From the NCBI GenBank assembly GCA_041624435.1, contig JBFJVB010000081.1, positions 1 to 14,734 of the forward strand: a stretch of 14,734 nt of DNA, given 5' to 3'. Source of the DNA: Oceanococcus sp041624435 (GTDB taxonomy: Bacteria > Pseudomonadota > Gammaproteobacteria > Nevskiales > Oceanococcaceae). The first letter of the stretch is position 1. The number at the start of each line of letters is the position of its first letter. A program made the translations under genes and the position numbers. Below the pieces are notes generated by a model. That model did not search any database. It was given only the letters and a program-made list of their open reading frames with translations, and had not been told where the DNA came from. Positions 1 through 6,917 of this stretch are shown here, in pieces.

Positions 1-32
1 ACCGGCGTGGAGGCCACGGTGTAATCATTCAT
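1..32 (-). other. Possible start of a minus-strand gene running off the left edge
   Basis: On the minus strand an ATG at 30-32 opens the frame MNDYTVASTP, which stays open to the window edge and has G or C in most third positions. A G-rich run lies 7 bases upstream and could act as a ribosome binding site. A second in-frame ATG lies at 48-50. The plus strand offers an equally short alternative, the tail TGVEATV followed by TAA at 22-24, which could be the end of an upstream gene. Ten codons cannot decide between them, so this is only a pointer to what may lie outside the window. Confidence 0.2.
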
Positions 33-613
33 GCAGCCGCCCCCGTTCATTGTGCTTTTGTTTCGGCTTTACAAACTTTGGTTCCCTCGCTGAGTTTACG
101 ATCTTCGGGACGATTTTCCAGTCATTTTGCGTGTCCAGAGCATTCTAGTCGTCAGATTCGGAATCAATACCGGACTCCAGCCCATCTCTACTTATGGGAT
201 GGGCACATCCGCCTGTTCCCAGCGCAGCAGTCTGGAGTCGGAAGAGCCGCTTCCTAACAGCAATTCCGGGAGCTCATCGCAAAGACACAAAACCAGAAGA
301 ATCGCATCGACAGGACTCCAGGCGTGAAAAGTACCGGAAGCCGCCACGAGGACGAACTACCGGACGGGGACCCGATCGCCGCAGAGACCTATCCCTGTTG
401 GTTTGTCAGAGAAAGAGAAGGCGAACTGGACGGTTCGAATGCAGAAACACTGCGCCGTTCCAGTGGCAGGACTATGACGCGCTCTCCATTGACCGTCACC
501 ATCACCAGAGAGTCGATGTCATGGGAGTCTTGGTCCAGATAGGCAAAGCCTCGAAGTTACCGGTGTGCTCAGCACAACTCTGCGCATCGATGATGAGAGC
601 GTAGATATCTTGA
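33..613. other. Stretch without a recognisable gene
   Basis: I see no convincing gene here. Several open frames of 60-136 codons exist on the plus strand, but none has a recognisable domain, a good ribosome binding site or coherent codon use. On the minus strand, open fragments continue from the broken hepT remnant at 614 down to about 400 in shifting frames, one of them reading LVMVTVNGERVIVLPLERR. This could be a decayed gene that I cannot identify. A 7-base inverted repeat (180-186 with 198-204, 11-base loop) is not followed by a T run. Confidence 0.4.
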
Positions 614-742
614 TCAGTCTCGGGGATCGATACGACAATTCGCCTTGAACTCGTCCATGGAGAGGCCTGACGTGAAGGACAGCGCGTCGCTGATGGCACC
701 GAGGATGTGTTCCAGATAATCGGGCAGCCGATTCTCAGTCAA
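614..742 (-). pseudogene. hepT: Truncated HepT-like (DUF86) toxin remnant
   Basis: HepT proteins are the RNase-like toxin partners of MNT nucleotidyltransferase antitoxins and are usually about 110 residues. Here a TTG start at 740-742 overlaps the stop of the upstream MNT gene by four bases (TTGA), as is normal for this pair. The frame begins LTENRLPDYLEHILGAI and continues SDALSFTSGLSMDEFKAN, a good match to the HepT N-terminal helices. After about 35 residues the match ends and the frame closes at 614. The conserved GEA segment and the R-X4-6-H active site are absent, and I do not find them in the other frames downstream. Most of the gene has therefore been lost or replaced, with a break near 635-640. 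The remaining piece should not be a working toxin. Confidence 0.7.
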
Positions 743-1029
743 ACCGGCCGAGCCTCCCTCAGCACACGATCCCTGAACCTCGCTGAAAGATCTCCGGGGG
801 TGACCAGGTCGACCTCAACACCGAGCACCTCTTCAAGTTCCGGCTGCAAGCTGCTCAGTGCAAGAAGCGTCGTTCCGGGCAAAGCATCCACCAACAAATC
901 GAAATCGCTACCGTCGGTGTCGCTTCCATGCAACAAGGATCCGAATATTCGGGGATTCGTCGTTCGGTGTCTCCGGACCCTCTCCAGAAGCACTTGGCGC
1001 TTTGCCGGGAGGGCTTATGAAGGCCTCAT
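739..1029 (-). pseudogene. mntA: MNT-domain nucleotidyltransferase antitoxin with a nonsense codon near its start
   Basis: The family (minimal nucleotidyltransferase, MntA-like) silences HepT toxins by AMP transfer. The core is intact: NPRIFGSLLHGSDTDGSDFD carries the GSxxxG element and two metal-binding aspartates (SDFD), followed by LLVDALPGTT and the usual C-terminal GDLSARFRDRVLREA. Read from the ATG at 1027-1029 the protein starts MRPS, then meets TAA at 1015-1017, then continues ALPAKRQVLLERVRR. Relatives typically start MRPSEAL, so one GAA to TAA change would explain the stop. A GTG at 991-993 could restart an 84-residue protein lacking the first 13 residues. The gene overlaps the hepT remnant by four bases. 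Either this is a dead gene, or a shortened antitoxin that persists without a toxin. Family assignment is firm; functional state is not. Confidence 0.72.
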
Positions 1030-1249
1030 GGTGGAATCGGCTCGGCGGGATCTCGCCTTGATTCTTCACCGGCGCACAAGCAGATGCCGAGCCTGCTCGC
1101 TCAAGCACCGTGAACGTCCGCCGACAGGGTCGCCAGGCCCAGAGACTCGCGTCGTACGACTGTCGTCCATGGGTCCGATTACGGACAACACGCCATCTTG
1201 TTGCTGGTAGTTTTGATAAGTTCTGGAACAGCGCTGAAAGATCTCCACC

Positions 1250-1278
1250 TTAAGAGCTGAGCCCCTACGTGCGATAAT
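1250..1278 (+). promoter_or_regulatory. Candidate sigma-70 promoter for the dusA transcript
   Basis: TTAAGA at 1250-1255 and GATAAT at 1273-1278 are separated by 17 bases, matching 4 of 6 and 5 of 6 consensus positions. Transcription would begin near 1285, giving a leader of about 75 bases before the GTG at 1361. The -10 box overlaps the ATG at 1277, which argues against that ATG being the dusA start. Prediction from sequence only. Confidence 0.4.
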
Positions 1279-1360
1279 GGTTCGATGGCAGTGCTGCTGC
1301 GATGCCTGGCATCCCCTTCTTTCCCCAATCGCGCATTCGCAGTGCGCAAAAACACCACAA

Positions 1361-2341
1361 GTGACAGCAACAGAAAAACAATTCGATCCTTGGCGCTTCT
1401 CGGTTGCCCCGATGATGGACTGGACCACCCGCGAATGCCGGGTCTTCCACCGCATGCTGAGCCGCCATGCCCGGCTGTACACCGAAATGGTCACTGCCAA
1501 CGCCATCATTCACGGCGACCGTGACCGGCTGCTGGGTTTCGAGCCCCTGGAGCACCCGGTCGCCCTGCAACTGGGTGGCAGCGAGCCACTGGCGCTGGCC
1601 CAGGCCGCACGGATTGGCCAGGACTATGGTTACGATGAGATCAATCTGAATTGCGGCTGCCCCAGCGACCGGGTCCAGAATGGCCGCTTCGGCGCCTGCC
1701 TGCTGGCGGAACCGGAGCTGGTGGCCGATTGCGTGGCGGCGATGAATCAGGCGGTGCAGCTGCCGGTGACGGTCAAGACCCGCCTGGGCATCGATGATCT
1801 GGATAACGACGAGCATCTGGCCCGGTTTGTCGACACGGTGGCGCAGGCCGGCGCTCAGGTCTTCATCCTGCATGCCCGGAAAGCCTGGTTGCAGGGCCTG
1901 AGTCCGAAGGAGAACCGCGAGGTGCCGCCGCTGCAATACGAGCGCGTCTACCAGCTGAAACAACGTTTTCCCGAACTCACCATCGTGCTCAACGGCGGCA
2001 TCGACACGCTGGACGCCGCCGAAGCGCATCTGCCTCGGGTGGATGGCGTGATGCTGGGCCGGGCCGCCTACAAGAACCCCTACCTGCTGGCTGGCGTCGA
2101 CCGGCGTTTTTTCGGCTGCCATGCGCCGGAGAAGTCGCGCGATCAGGTGGTCAGGGAACTTTTGCCGTTTGTTGCCGCCGAACAGCAGCGCGGTGTGCCG
2201 GTCAAGCATCTCAGCCGCCACATGCTGGGTCTGTACAACGGCCGGCCGGGCGCCAAAGTGTGGCGCCGCCGGCTGTCGACCCCGCAAACGGCCGCCTGTG
2301 GCACCGAGCACATTCGCAACGCTTTGATTGCCGTTCAATAA
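1361..2341 (+). CDS. dusA: tRNA-dihydrouridine(20/20a) synthase DusA
   Basis: DusA is an FMN enzyme that uses NADPH to reduce uridines 20 and 20a in the D-loop of tRNAs. The protein shows the family signatures in order: FSVAPMMDWT (residues about 13-22), LYTEMVTANAIIHG, HPVALQLGG, the active-site segment NLNCGCPSDRVQNG with the catalytic Cys100, VTVKTRLGIDD (FMN-binding Lys139), HARKAWLQGLSPKENRE (about 171-187, diagnostic of DusA within the Dus family), and LNGGI and GVMLGRAAYKNP at the phosphate-binding end. Start choice: the longest frame begins at ATG 1277 but its first 28 residues look unlike the family and that codon sits in a candidate -10 box. GTG 1361 gives 326 residues, close to the usual 330-345. 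No clear Shine-Dalgarno precedes it. It is followed after 28 bases by the cyclophilin gene, so the two are probably co-transcribed. Confidence 0.93.
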   Translation: MTATEKQFDPWRFSVAPMMDWTTRECRVFHRMLSRHARLYTEMVTANAIIHGDRDRLLGFEPLEHPVALQLGGSEPLALAQAARIGQDYGYDEINLNCGCPSDRVQNGRFGACLLAEPELVADCVAAMNQAVQLPVTVKTRLGIDDLDNDEHLARFVDTVAQAGAQVFILHARKAWLQGLSPKENREVPPLQYERVYQLKQRFPELTIVLNGGIDTLDAAEAHLPRVDGVMLGRAAYKNPYLLAGVDRRFFGCHAPEKSRDQVVRELLPFVAAEQQRGVPVKHLSRHMLGLYNGRPGAKVWRRRLSTPQTAACGTEHIRNALIAVQ

Positions 2342-2369
2342 CGTTCAATACATCATGAAGGAATTACAT

Positions 2370-2963
2370 ATGCTTCGGACCGCCGGTCTGTTACTACTGG
2401 GATGCTTAATGACTGCACAAACCATGGCGGGACAACTCGTCGATATACAAACCAACCGCGGCGTGATCCGGCTGGATCTGGATCAGGACAAGGCGCCGAA
2501 TACCGTGAGCAATTTTCTGCGCTATGTGGATGAAGGCTTTTTCGACGGCACCATCTTCCACCGCATCATCGCCGGCTTCATGATTCAGGGCGGCGGCTAT
2601 GACGCCAACTTCCAGCGCAAGGATACGGCTGCGCCGATCAAGAATGAAGCGGATAACGGTTTGAAGAATGCCCGCGGCACGATCGCGATGGCGCGCACCG
2701 GCGACCCGCATTCCGCGACCGCGCAGTTCTTCATCAATCACGCCGACAACGGCTCGCTGGATCATCGCAGCCCGACCACCCATGGCTGGGGTTACGCGGT
2801 ATTCGGCCGGGTCGTCAGCGGCATGGAGGTGGTGGATGCCATTGCTGCCCTGCCCACCGGAGCAGCCGGCCCGTTTCGTAGTGATGTCCCCACCACACCG
2901 GTGATCATCGAAAAAATGCAGCGCGTCGCCAGCGCGGAAAAAGCCGGTTCCAGCAAGCCCTGA
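2370..2963 (+). CDS. ppiA: Periplasmic cyclophilin-type peptidyl-prolyl cis-trans isomerase (PpiA-like)
   Basis: Cyclophilins catalyse cis-trans isomerisation of X-Pro bonds; this copy is exported and should act in the periplasm. Residues 1-20 (MLRTAGLLLLGCLMTAQTMA) form a signal peptide with a likely cut after AMA-type residues. The mature domain contains FHRIIAGFMIQGGG (about 63-76, catalytic Arg65), KNEADNGLKNARGTIAMAR (about 91-109), SATAQFFIN (about 115-123) and GYAVFGRVVSGMEVVD, closely resembling E. coli PpiA. The start is ATG 2370, preceded by AAGGAA six bases upstream; an in-frame ATG at 2355 lies before that site and would spoil the signal peptide. Length is 197 residues, close to PpiA (190). 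A Cys at position 12 lies in the signal peptide without a proper lipobox. The gene sits 28 bases after dusA and 4 bases before lpxH. Confidence 0.93.
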   Translation: MLRTAGLLLLGCLMTAQTMAGQLVDIQTNRGVIRLDLDQDKAPNTVSNFLRYVDEGFFDGTIFHRIIAGFMIQGGGYDANFQRKDTAAPIKNEADNGLKNARGTIAMARTGDPHSATAQFFINHADNGSLDHRSPTTHGWGYAVFGRVVSGMEVVDAIAALPTGAAGPFRSDVPTTPVIIEKMQRVASAEKAGSSKP

Positions 2964-2967
2964 GAAG

Positions 2968-3693
2968 GTGACGCTACACTTCATCGCGGACCTGCATCTC
3001 GATCCGGAGCGCCCCCGCATCAGGGGGCTGTTTCTGAACTATCTCCAGGGCCCGGCGCGCCAGGCGCAGGCCCTCTATATCCTGGGCGATCTGTTCGAGG
3101 TCTGGGCTGATGATGAGGTCTCCACGCCCCTGTACGCGCAGGAGATCGCCGCCCTGGCCAGCCTGGCCGCCAGCGGCGTCGCCATTTATTTCATCTGTGG
3201 CAACCGTGATTTCCTCTGTGGCAAAGCCTTTGCCCGGGCCGCAGGCCTGCACCTGCTCAGTGAACCCTGGCTGATCGAGAGCGGCCCGCACCGGGCCCTG
3301 CTGCTGCACGGCGATATCCTGTGCACCGACGATGTCGAGTATCAGCGCTTTCGGCGTATCGTCCGGATGCCCTGGCTGCAGTACCTGTACCGCCGGTTGC
3401 CGGCCCGGTCCAAACAAGCGATTGCCCGACGCATCCGCGGCCAGACGCAGCAGCGCACACGGCTGAAGCCCGAAGACATTCTCGACGTGAATCTGCACGC
3501 GGTCGATGCCTGTATGGCGGCATACCCGCAGGCCAGCCTGATGATCCACGGTCACACCCATCGACCCGCCGACCACCCTCTGGATTCAGGGCGGCAGCGG
3601 CTGGTGCTGGCCGACTGGAGTGAAGCTCAGGGCGAGTATCTGAGCCTGGACCCGAACGGCTGGAGCCGCCATGCCGTGCGCTTGGAGGCTTAG
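2968..3693 (+). CDS. lpxH: UDP-2,3-diacylglucosamine diphosphatase LpxH
   Basis: LpxH hydrolyses UDP-2,3-diacylglucosamine to lipid X and UMP, the fourth step of lipid A synthesis, as a peripheral inner-membrane enzyme. The calcineurin-like phosphoesterase metal ligands are all visible: IADLHLD (Asp8, His10), LGDLFEVW (Asp41), CGNRDF (Asn79), LLHGD (His114) and MIHGHTHRP (His194, His196, His198). At 241 residues it equals the E. coli protein in length. The GTG start at 2968 lies only four bases after the ppiA stop, so translation is probably coupled; the G-rich run between them is too close to serve as a normal ribosome binding site. The stop codon overlaps the stop of the convergent biotin carboxylase gene. 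Presence of lpxH supports a Gram-negative host with an LPS outer membrane. Confidence 0.95.
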   Translation: MTLHFIADLHLDPERPRIRGLFLNYLQGPARQAQALYILGDLFEVWADDEVSTPLYAQEIAALASLAASGVAIYFICGNRDFLCGKAFARAAGLHLLSEPWLIESGPHRALLLHGDILCTDDVEYQRFRRIVRMPWLQYLYRRLPARSKQAIARRIRGQTQQRTRLKPEDILDVNLHAVDACMAAYPQASLMIHGHTHRPADHPLDSGRQRLVLADWSEAQGEYLSLDPNGWSRHAVRLEA

Positions 3694-5687
3694 CCCTCGC
3701 CCTCCGCTTCAAGACTTAGCTCGACCAGCAACTGCCGATTCGCCACCTGCTCGCCGGGACTGACATGAATCGCGGCCACCACGCCCGCAACCGGAGTGAT
3801 GAGCTGAAACTCCATTTTCATCGCTTCGAGCACGACCACGGTTTGCCCGGCCTCGACCGTCTGCCCGACCTCAACCGCAACATCGAGTAATTTGCCATCG
3901 CTGCCGGCGCAGATGCGCCCGTCGCTGCCCGCCTCCGCGGCCGCTGGCGGCGCCAGGGTCAGATCCCGATAGACCCAGGTCTGAGCGTCAAAACTGAGCC
4001 AGATCGCTTCGTCCTGCCGGGTATAGCGGGCGCTGCGGCGCACCCCTTCAAAATAGAAATCCCGCTCGAACCCGTCACAGCGATCCACCTCGAAATGGAA
4101 TTCCTGACCCTCCAGGCTCACCGTGCAGCGCCGCTGCGCGTCATTGCGGATGGACAGGGTGCGGACCTGATCTTCCCAGCTCAGCTTGATCTGGGACTCA
4201 CTGGCATTGGAGTTCATCCAGGCGCTCATATCGCCGGCGAAATCCGCCTGGGTGTACAGGCGCCAGGTGTCATCCCAGTACAGCACCATCGCCGCTACGG
4301 CCCAGTGCGAAAGCGCCGGCTGCGGATCGGCGCGCGCGCCGTCGGGAAAATGCGCCGGGATATAGCCGGTATCGAAACGTCCCGCGGCGAAATCCGCCTC
4401 GCCAACGATCTGCTGCAGGAAATCCACATTGCTGATCACGCCATGCAGACACAGATCGGCCAGGGCTCGCCGCAGCCGCATCCGGGCCGATTCACGATCA
4501 TGACCGTGGACGATCAACTTGCCGAGCATGGAGTCGTAGTAGGGGCTGACTTCGCCGCCTTCCACCAGGCAATGGTCCATCCGCACCCCCGCCCCGGCCG
4601 GCGCCCGCCAGCGCAGCACGGTACCGGTCTGCGGCACGTCGCCATGCCGGCTGTCTTCCGCGCAAAGCCGCACTTCCAGCGCATGGCCCTGGCCCTGAAG
4701 CTGGCTTTGCTCCTGCGGCAGGGGTTCGCCGTCCGCGACCCGGAACTGCCACTCAACCAGATCGACGCCCATCACCAGTTCGGTCACCGGATGCTCGACC
4801 TGCAAGCGGGTGTTCATTTCCAGGAAATAGAACTCGCCGGTCGCAGCCAGCAGAAACTCCACCGTACCGGCGCCGTGGTAGCCAATGCTCTGCGCCGCCT
4901 GGACTGCGGCCGCGCCCATGCGTTCGCGTAAATCGGCGTCCACCGCCGGCGACGGGCTTTCCTCGACAATTTTCTGATGGCGGCGCTGGATGGAACAATC
5001 CCGCTCGCCCAGATGCACGACCTGGCCGTGCTGATCGCCAAACACCTGAATCTCCACATGGCGGGCGCCAATCACGGCTTTTTCCAGGATCAGTTCGCCA
5101 TTGCCAAAGGCCGACTCGGCCTCGGAGCGGGCGGAACGGATCAGCGCCTCGACCTGCTTTGCATCGGTGCACAGGCGCATGCCGCGACCACCGCCGCCGG
5201 CCGCCGCCTTGATCATCACCGGATAGCCGATGGCATGGGCTTCCCGCACCAGGGCGGCATCGTCCTGCTCGGCGCCTTCATAGCCAGGCACGCAGGGCAC
5301 CCCGGCCTCGATCATCTTGAGCTTGGCCGCACGCTTGTTGCCCATCAGCGCAATCGCCGCGGCGCTGGGCCCGATGAAACAGATGCCCGCATCGGCGCAG
5401 GCCTGGGCGAACTGCGCATTTTCCGCCAGGAAACCATAGCCGGGATGGATCGCTTCGGCGCCCGCCGCCTGGGCTGCGGCGAGCAGTTTCTCGGCCAGCA
5501 GGTAGGACTCGGCCACGCTGGACGGCCCGATATGCACCGCCTGGTCCGCCTCGGTGACATGCCGAGCATGCCGATCGGCATCGCTGTAGACCGCGACGGT
5601 GCGCAGTCCGAGCTGCTTGGCCCCCTGAATGATCCGGACCGCGATTTCTCCGCGGTTGGCGACCAGTACCTTGTGAATTGACCGCAT
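3690..5687 (-). CDS. atuF: Acyl-CoA carboxylase alpha subunit: biotin carboxylase plus biotin carrier (geranyl-CoA / methylcrotonyl-CoA carboxylase type)
   Basis: This 665-residue subunit carboxylates its own biotin with ATP and bicarbonate, then passes the carboxyl group to the beta subunit encoded two genes upstream. Domains in order: biotin carboxylase N-domain (VLVANRGEIAVRI, residues 7-19), ATP-grasp with glycine loop AAAGGGGRGM (161-170; Arg168 where most relatives have Lys), CSIQRRHQKIVEE (233-243), catalytic segment EMNTRLQVEHPVTE (290-303), BC C-domain to about 445, a BT-like subunit-contact region (about 475-580), and a biotinyl domain with EAMKM at 621-625 (biotin on Lys624). Size and domain order fit LiuD/AtuF alpha subunits. 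Choosing geranyl-CoA (AtuF) over methylcrotonyl-CoA (LiuD) rests on the neighbours, not on this sequence. It starts 9 bases after acyl-CoA dehydrogenase 2 and is the last gene of the operon; its stop overlaps that of lpxH. Confidence 0.9.
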   Translation of the reverse strand: MRSIHKVLVANRGEIAVRIIQGAKQLGLRTVAVYSDADRHARHVTEADQAVHIGPSSVAESYLLAEKLLAAAQAAGAEAIHPGYGFLAENAQFAQACADAGICFIGPSAAAIALMGNKRAAKLKMIEAGVPCVPGYEGAEQDDAALVREAHAIGYPVMIKAAAGGGGRGMRLCTDAKQVEALIRSARSEAESAFGNGELILEKAVIGARHVEIQVFGDQHGQVVHLGERDCSIQRRHQKIVEESPSPAVDADLRERMGAAAVQAAQSIGYHGAGTVEFLLAATGEFYFLEMNTRLQVEHPVTELVMGVDLVEWQFRVADGEPLPQEQSQLQGQGHALEVRLCAEDSRHGDVPQTGTVLRWRAPAGAGVRMDHCLVEGGEVSPYYDSMLGKLIVHGHDRESARMRLRRALADLCLHGVISNVDFLQQIVGEADFAAGRFDTGYIPAHFPDGARADPQPALSHWAVAAMVLYWDDTWRLYTQADFAGDMSAWMNSNASESQIKLSWEDQVRTLSIRNDAQRRCTVSLEGQEFHFEVDRCDGFERDFYFEGVRRSARYTRQDEAIWLSFDAQTWVYRDLTLAPPAAAEAGSDGRICAGSDGKLLDVAVEVGQTVEAGQTVVVLEAMKMEFQLITPVAGVVAAIHVSPGEQVANRQLLVELSLEAEGEG

Positions 5688-5696
5688 AGCCTTGTG

Positions 5697-6848
5697 TTAT
5701 TCCTCGCTTCTCAAACCAAGCCGTTTACAGATGATGCTCAGCATCACCTCGTCGGCGCCGCCCCCGATGGAGTGCAGGCGCAGATCCCGATAGAACTGCG
5801 CCGGGGAACTCTCCCACATATAACCCTGCCCGCCCCAGAACTGCATGCAGGTGTCGGTAATCTGCCGGGCCAGCCGCCCGGTCTTGAGTTTCGCCATCGA
5901 CGCCGTCAGGGAGACATCGCGCCCCCGGACCAGATCGCGGGTCGCACGGTACACCAGAGAGCGCGCCGCTTCGAGTTCGGTTTTCAGTTCGGCGATGGTG
6001 AAACTGACGTACTGGTTGTCAATCACGCCCTGGCCAAAAATCTTGCGCTGCCGGGTGTACTCGATCGTGTCGTTGATCACCCGTTCCATGGCTTCCAGGA
6101 TGCTGGCTGAAAGGAACAGCCGCTCTTCCTGAAACTGCTGCATCTGATAGCTGAAACCCTTGCCCTCTTCGCCGATCAGATGACTCACCGGCACCCGCAC
6201 ATCGTCCAGGTAGATGATTGCGGTATCGGAGGAGCGCTGACCCAGCTTGTCCAGCTTGGTGTCCCGCGACACGCCGGCCGCATCCAGGGGCACCACGATC
6301 AGGGATTTGTTGCCGTGCCGCCCGCCCTGGCCCGTGTTGACGAGCATACAGGCCCAATCCGCCTGGGTGCCGTTGGTGATCCACATCTTCTGCCCGTTGA
6401 TCCGGTAGTCGCCGCCTTCGCGGATCGCACTGGTCTTGATCGCGGCCACGTCGGATCCGGCCCCCGGCTCGCTGACCGCAATCGCCGCAACCTGTTCGCC
6501 GGCGATCGCAGGGGCCAAGAACTCCTGTTGCAATTCATCCGAGCCGAACCGGGCCAGAGCCGGGGTCGCCATATCGGTTTGCACCCCGACCGCCATGGGG
6601 ATTCCGCCACAGGTGCAAGCGCCCAGCGCTTCGGCGAAAGCCAGCTGATAGGAATAATCCAGCCCCAGTCCGCCGACCTCGACCGGTTTGGTAATGCCCA
6701 GCAGTCCCAGCTCACCCAGACCCCGGAACACCTCGTGCGCAGGAAAGATTCCATCGCGCTCCCAGGCCGTCACATTGGGGTTGATCTCGTCTTCAACGAA
6801 GCGCCGCGTGGTGCGGCGGATCTCGTCGTGTTCGTGCGTCCATTCCAT
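5697..6848 (-). CDS. Acyl-CoA dehydrogenase, citronellyl-CoA dehydrogenase-like (second copy)
   Basis: FAD flavoenzyme that introduces an alpha,beta double bond into an acyl-CoA and passes electrons to ETF. The 383-residue protein shows AVSEPGAGSDVA (about 124-135, flavin/substrate loop), KMWITNG (about 154-160), the likely catalytic Glu in FQEERLF (Glu241/242, the isovaleryl-CoA dehydrogenase position), QFWGGQGYMWES and a C-terminal SIGGGADEVMLSI in place of the usual catalytic-Glu loop of short-chain enzymes. It aligns without gaps with the other dehydrogenase of this operon over at least the first 120 residues (82 identical by eye), so the two are duplicates. A good ribosome binding site (GGAG, 8 bases before ATG) is present. 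The gene sits 69 bases after the carboxyltransferase and 9 bases before the alpha subunit. Its substrate probably differs in chain length or saturation from that of the first copy; this is inference. Confidence 0.9.
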   Translation of the reverse strand: MEWTHEHDEIRRTTRRFVEDEINPNVTAWERDGIFPAHEVFRGLGELGLLGITKPVEVGGLGLDYSYQLAFAEALGACTCGGIPMAVGVQTDMATPALARFGSDELQQEFLAPAIAGEQVAAIAVSEPGAGSDVAAIKTSAIREGGDYRINGQKMWITNGTQADWACMLVNTGQGGRHGNKSLIVVPLDAAGVSRDTKLDKLGQRSSDTAIIYLDDVRVPVSHLIGEEGKGFSYQMQQFQEERLFLSASILEAMERVINDTIEYTRQRKIFGQGVIDNQYVSFTIAELKTELEAARSLVYRATRDLVRGRDVSLTASMAKLKTGRLARQITDTCMQFWGGQGYMWESSPAQFYRDLRLHSIGGGADEVMLSIICKRLGLRSEE

Positions 6849-6917
6849 TGTCGGGTCTCCGGGCGGACGCCGCTCTTTCGAAACCAGCGCGCGCGACAGG
6901 GGGATTATGGGCCTGCG

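Noticed and set aside
180..204. 7-base inverted repeat with 11-base loop, possible terminator
   Set aside because: No T run on either side and no gene ending nearby; may be chance.
172..321. Repeated GGACTCCAG (172-180, 313-321) and its inverse (231-239)
   Set aside because: Nine bases with no shared flanks; too short to call a repeat family or insertion-element end.
324..542. 72-codon plus-strand frame beginning MKSTGSRHEDELPDG
   Set aside because: Composition is more protein-like than its neighbours, but I recognise no family, the start context is poor and it ends within degraded sequence. It could be a remnant, but I cannot support it as a gene.
194..604. 136-codon plus-strand open frame
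   Set aside because: Rich in Arg, His and Pro as expected from an out-of-frame GC-rich sequence, no recognisable domain, no ribosome binding site, and it overlaps other frames of similar length in decayed DNA.
400..640. Minus-strand fragments continuing after hepT, including VTVNGERVIVLPLERR
   Set aside because: Checked as the missing C-terminal half of HepT; no GEA segment or R-X4-6-H motif in any frame, so not assigned.
1277..1360. Longer dusA N-terminus from ATG 1277
   Set aside because: The extra 28 residues (Cys- and Trp-rich) do not resemble the family, and the ATG overlaps a good -10 box with a -35 at 17-base spacing.
1265..2338. 357-codon minus-strand open frame opposite dusA
   Set aside because: Shadow of dusA; the plus strand carries the complete DusA motif set including the catalytic Cys.
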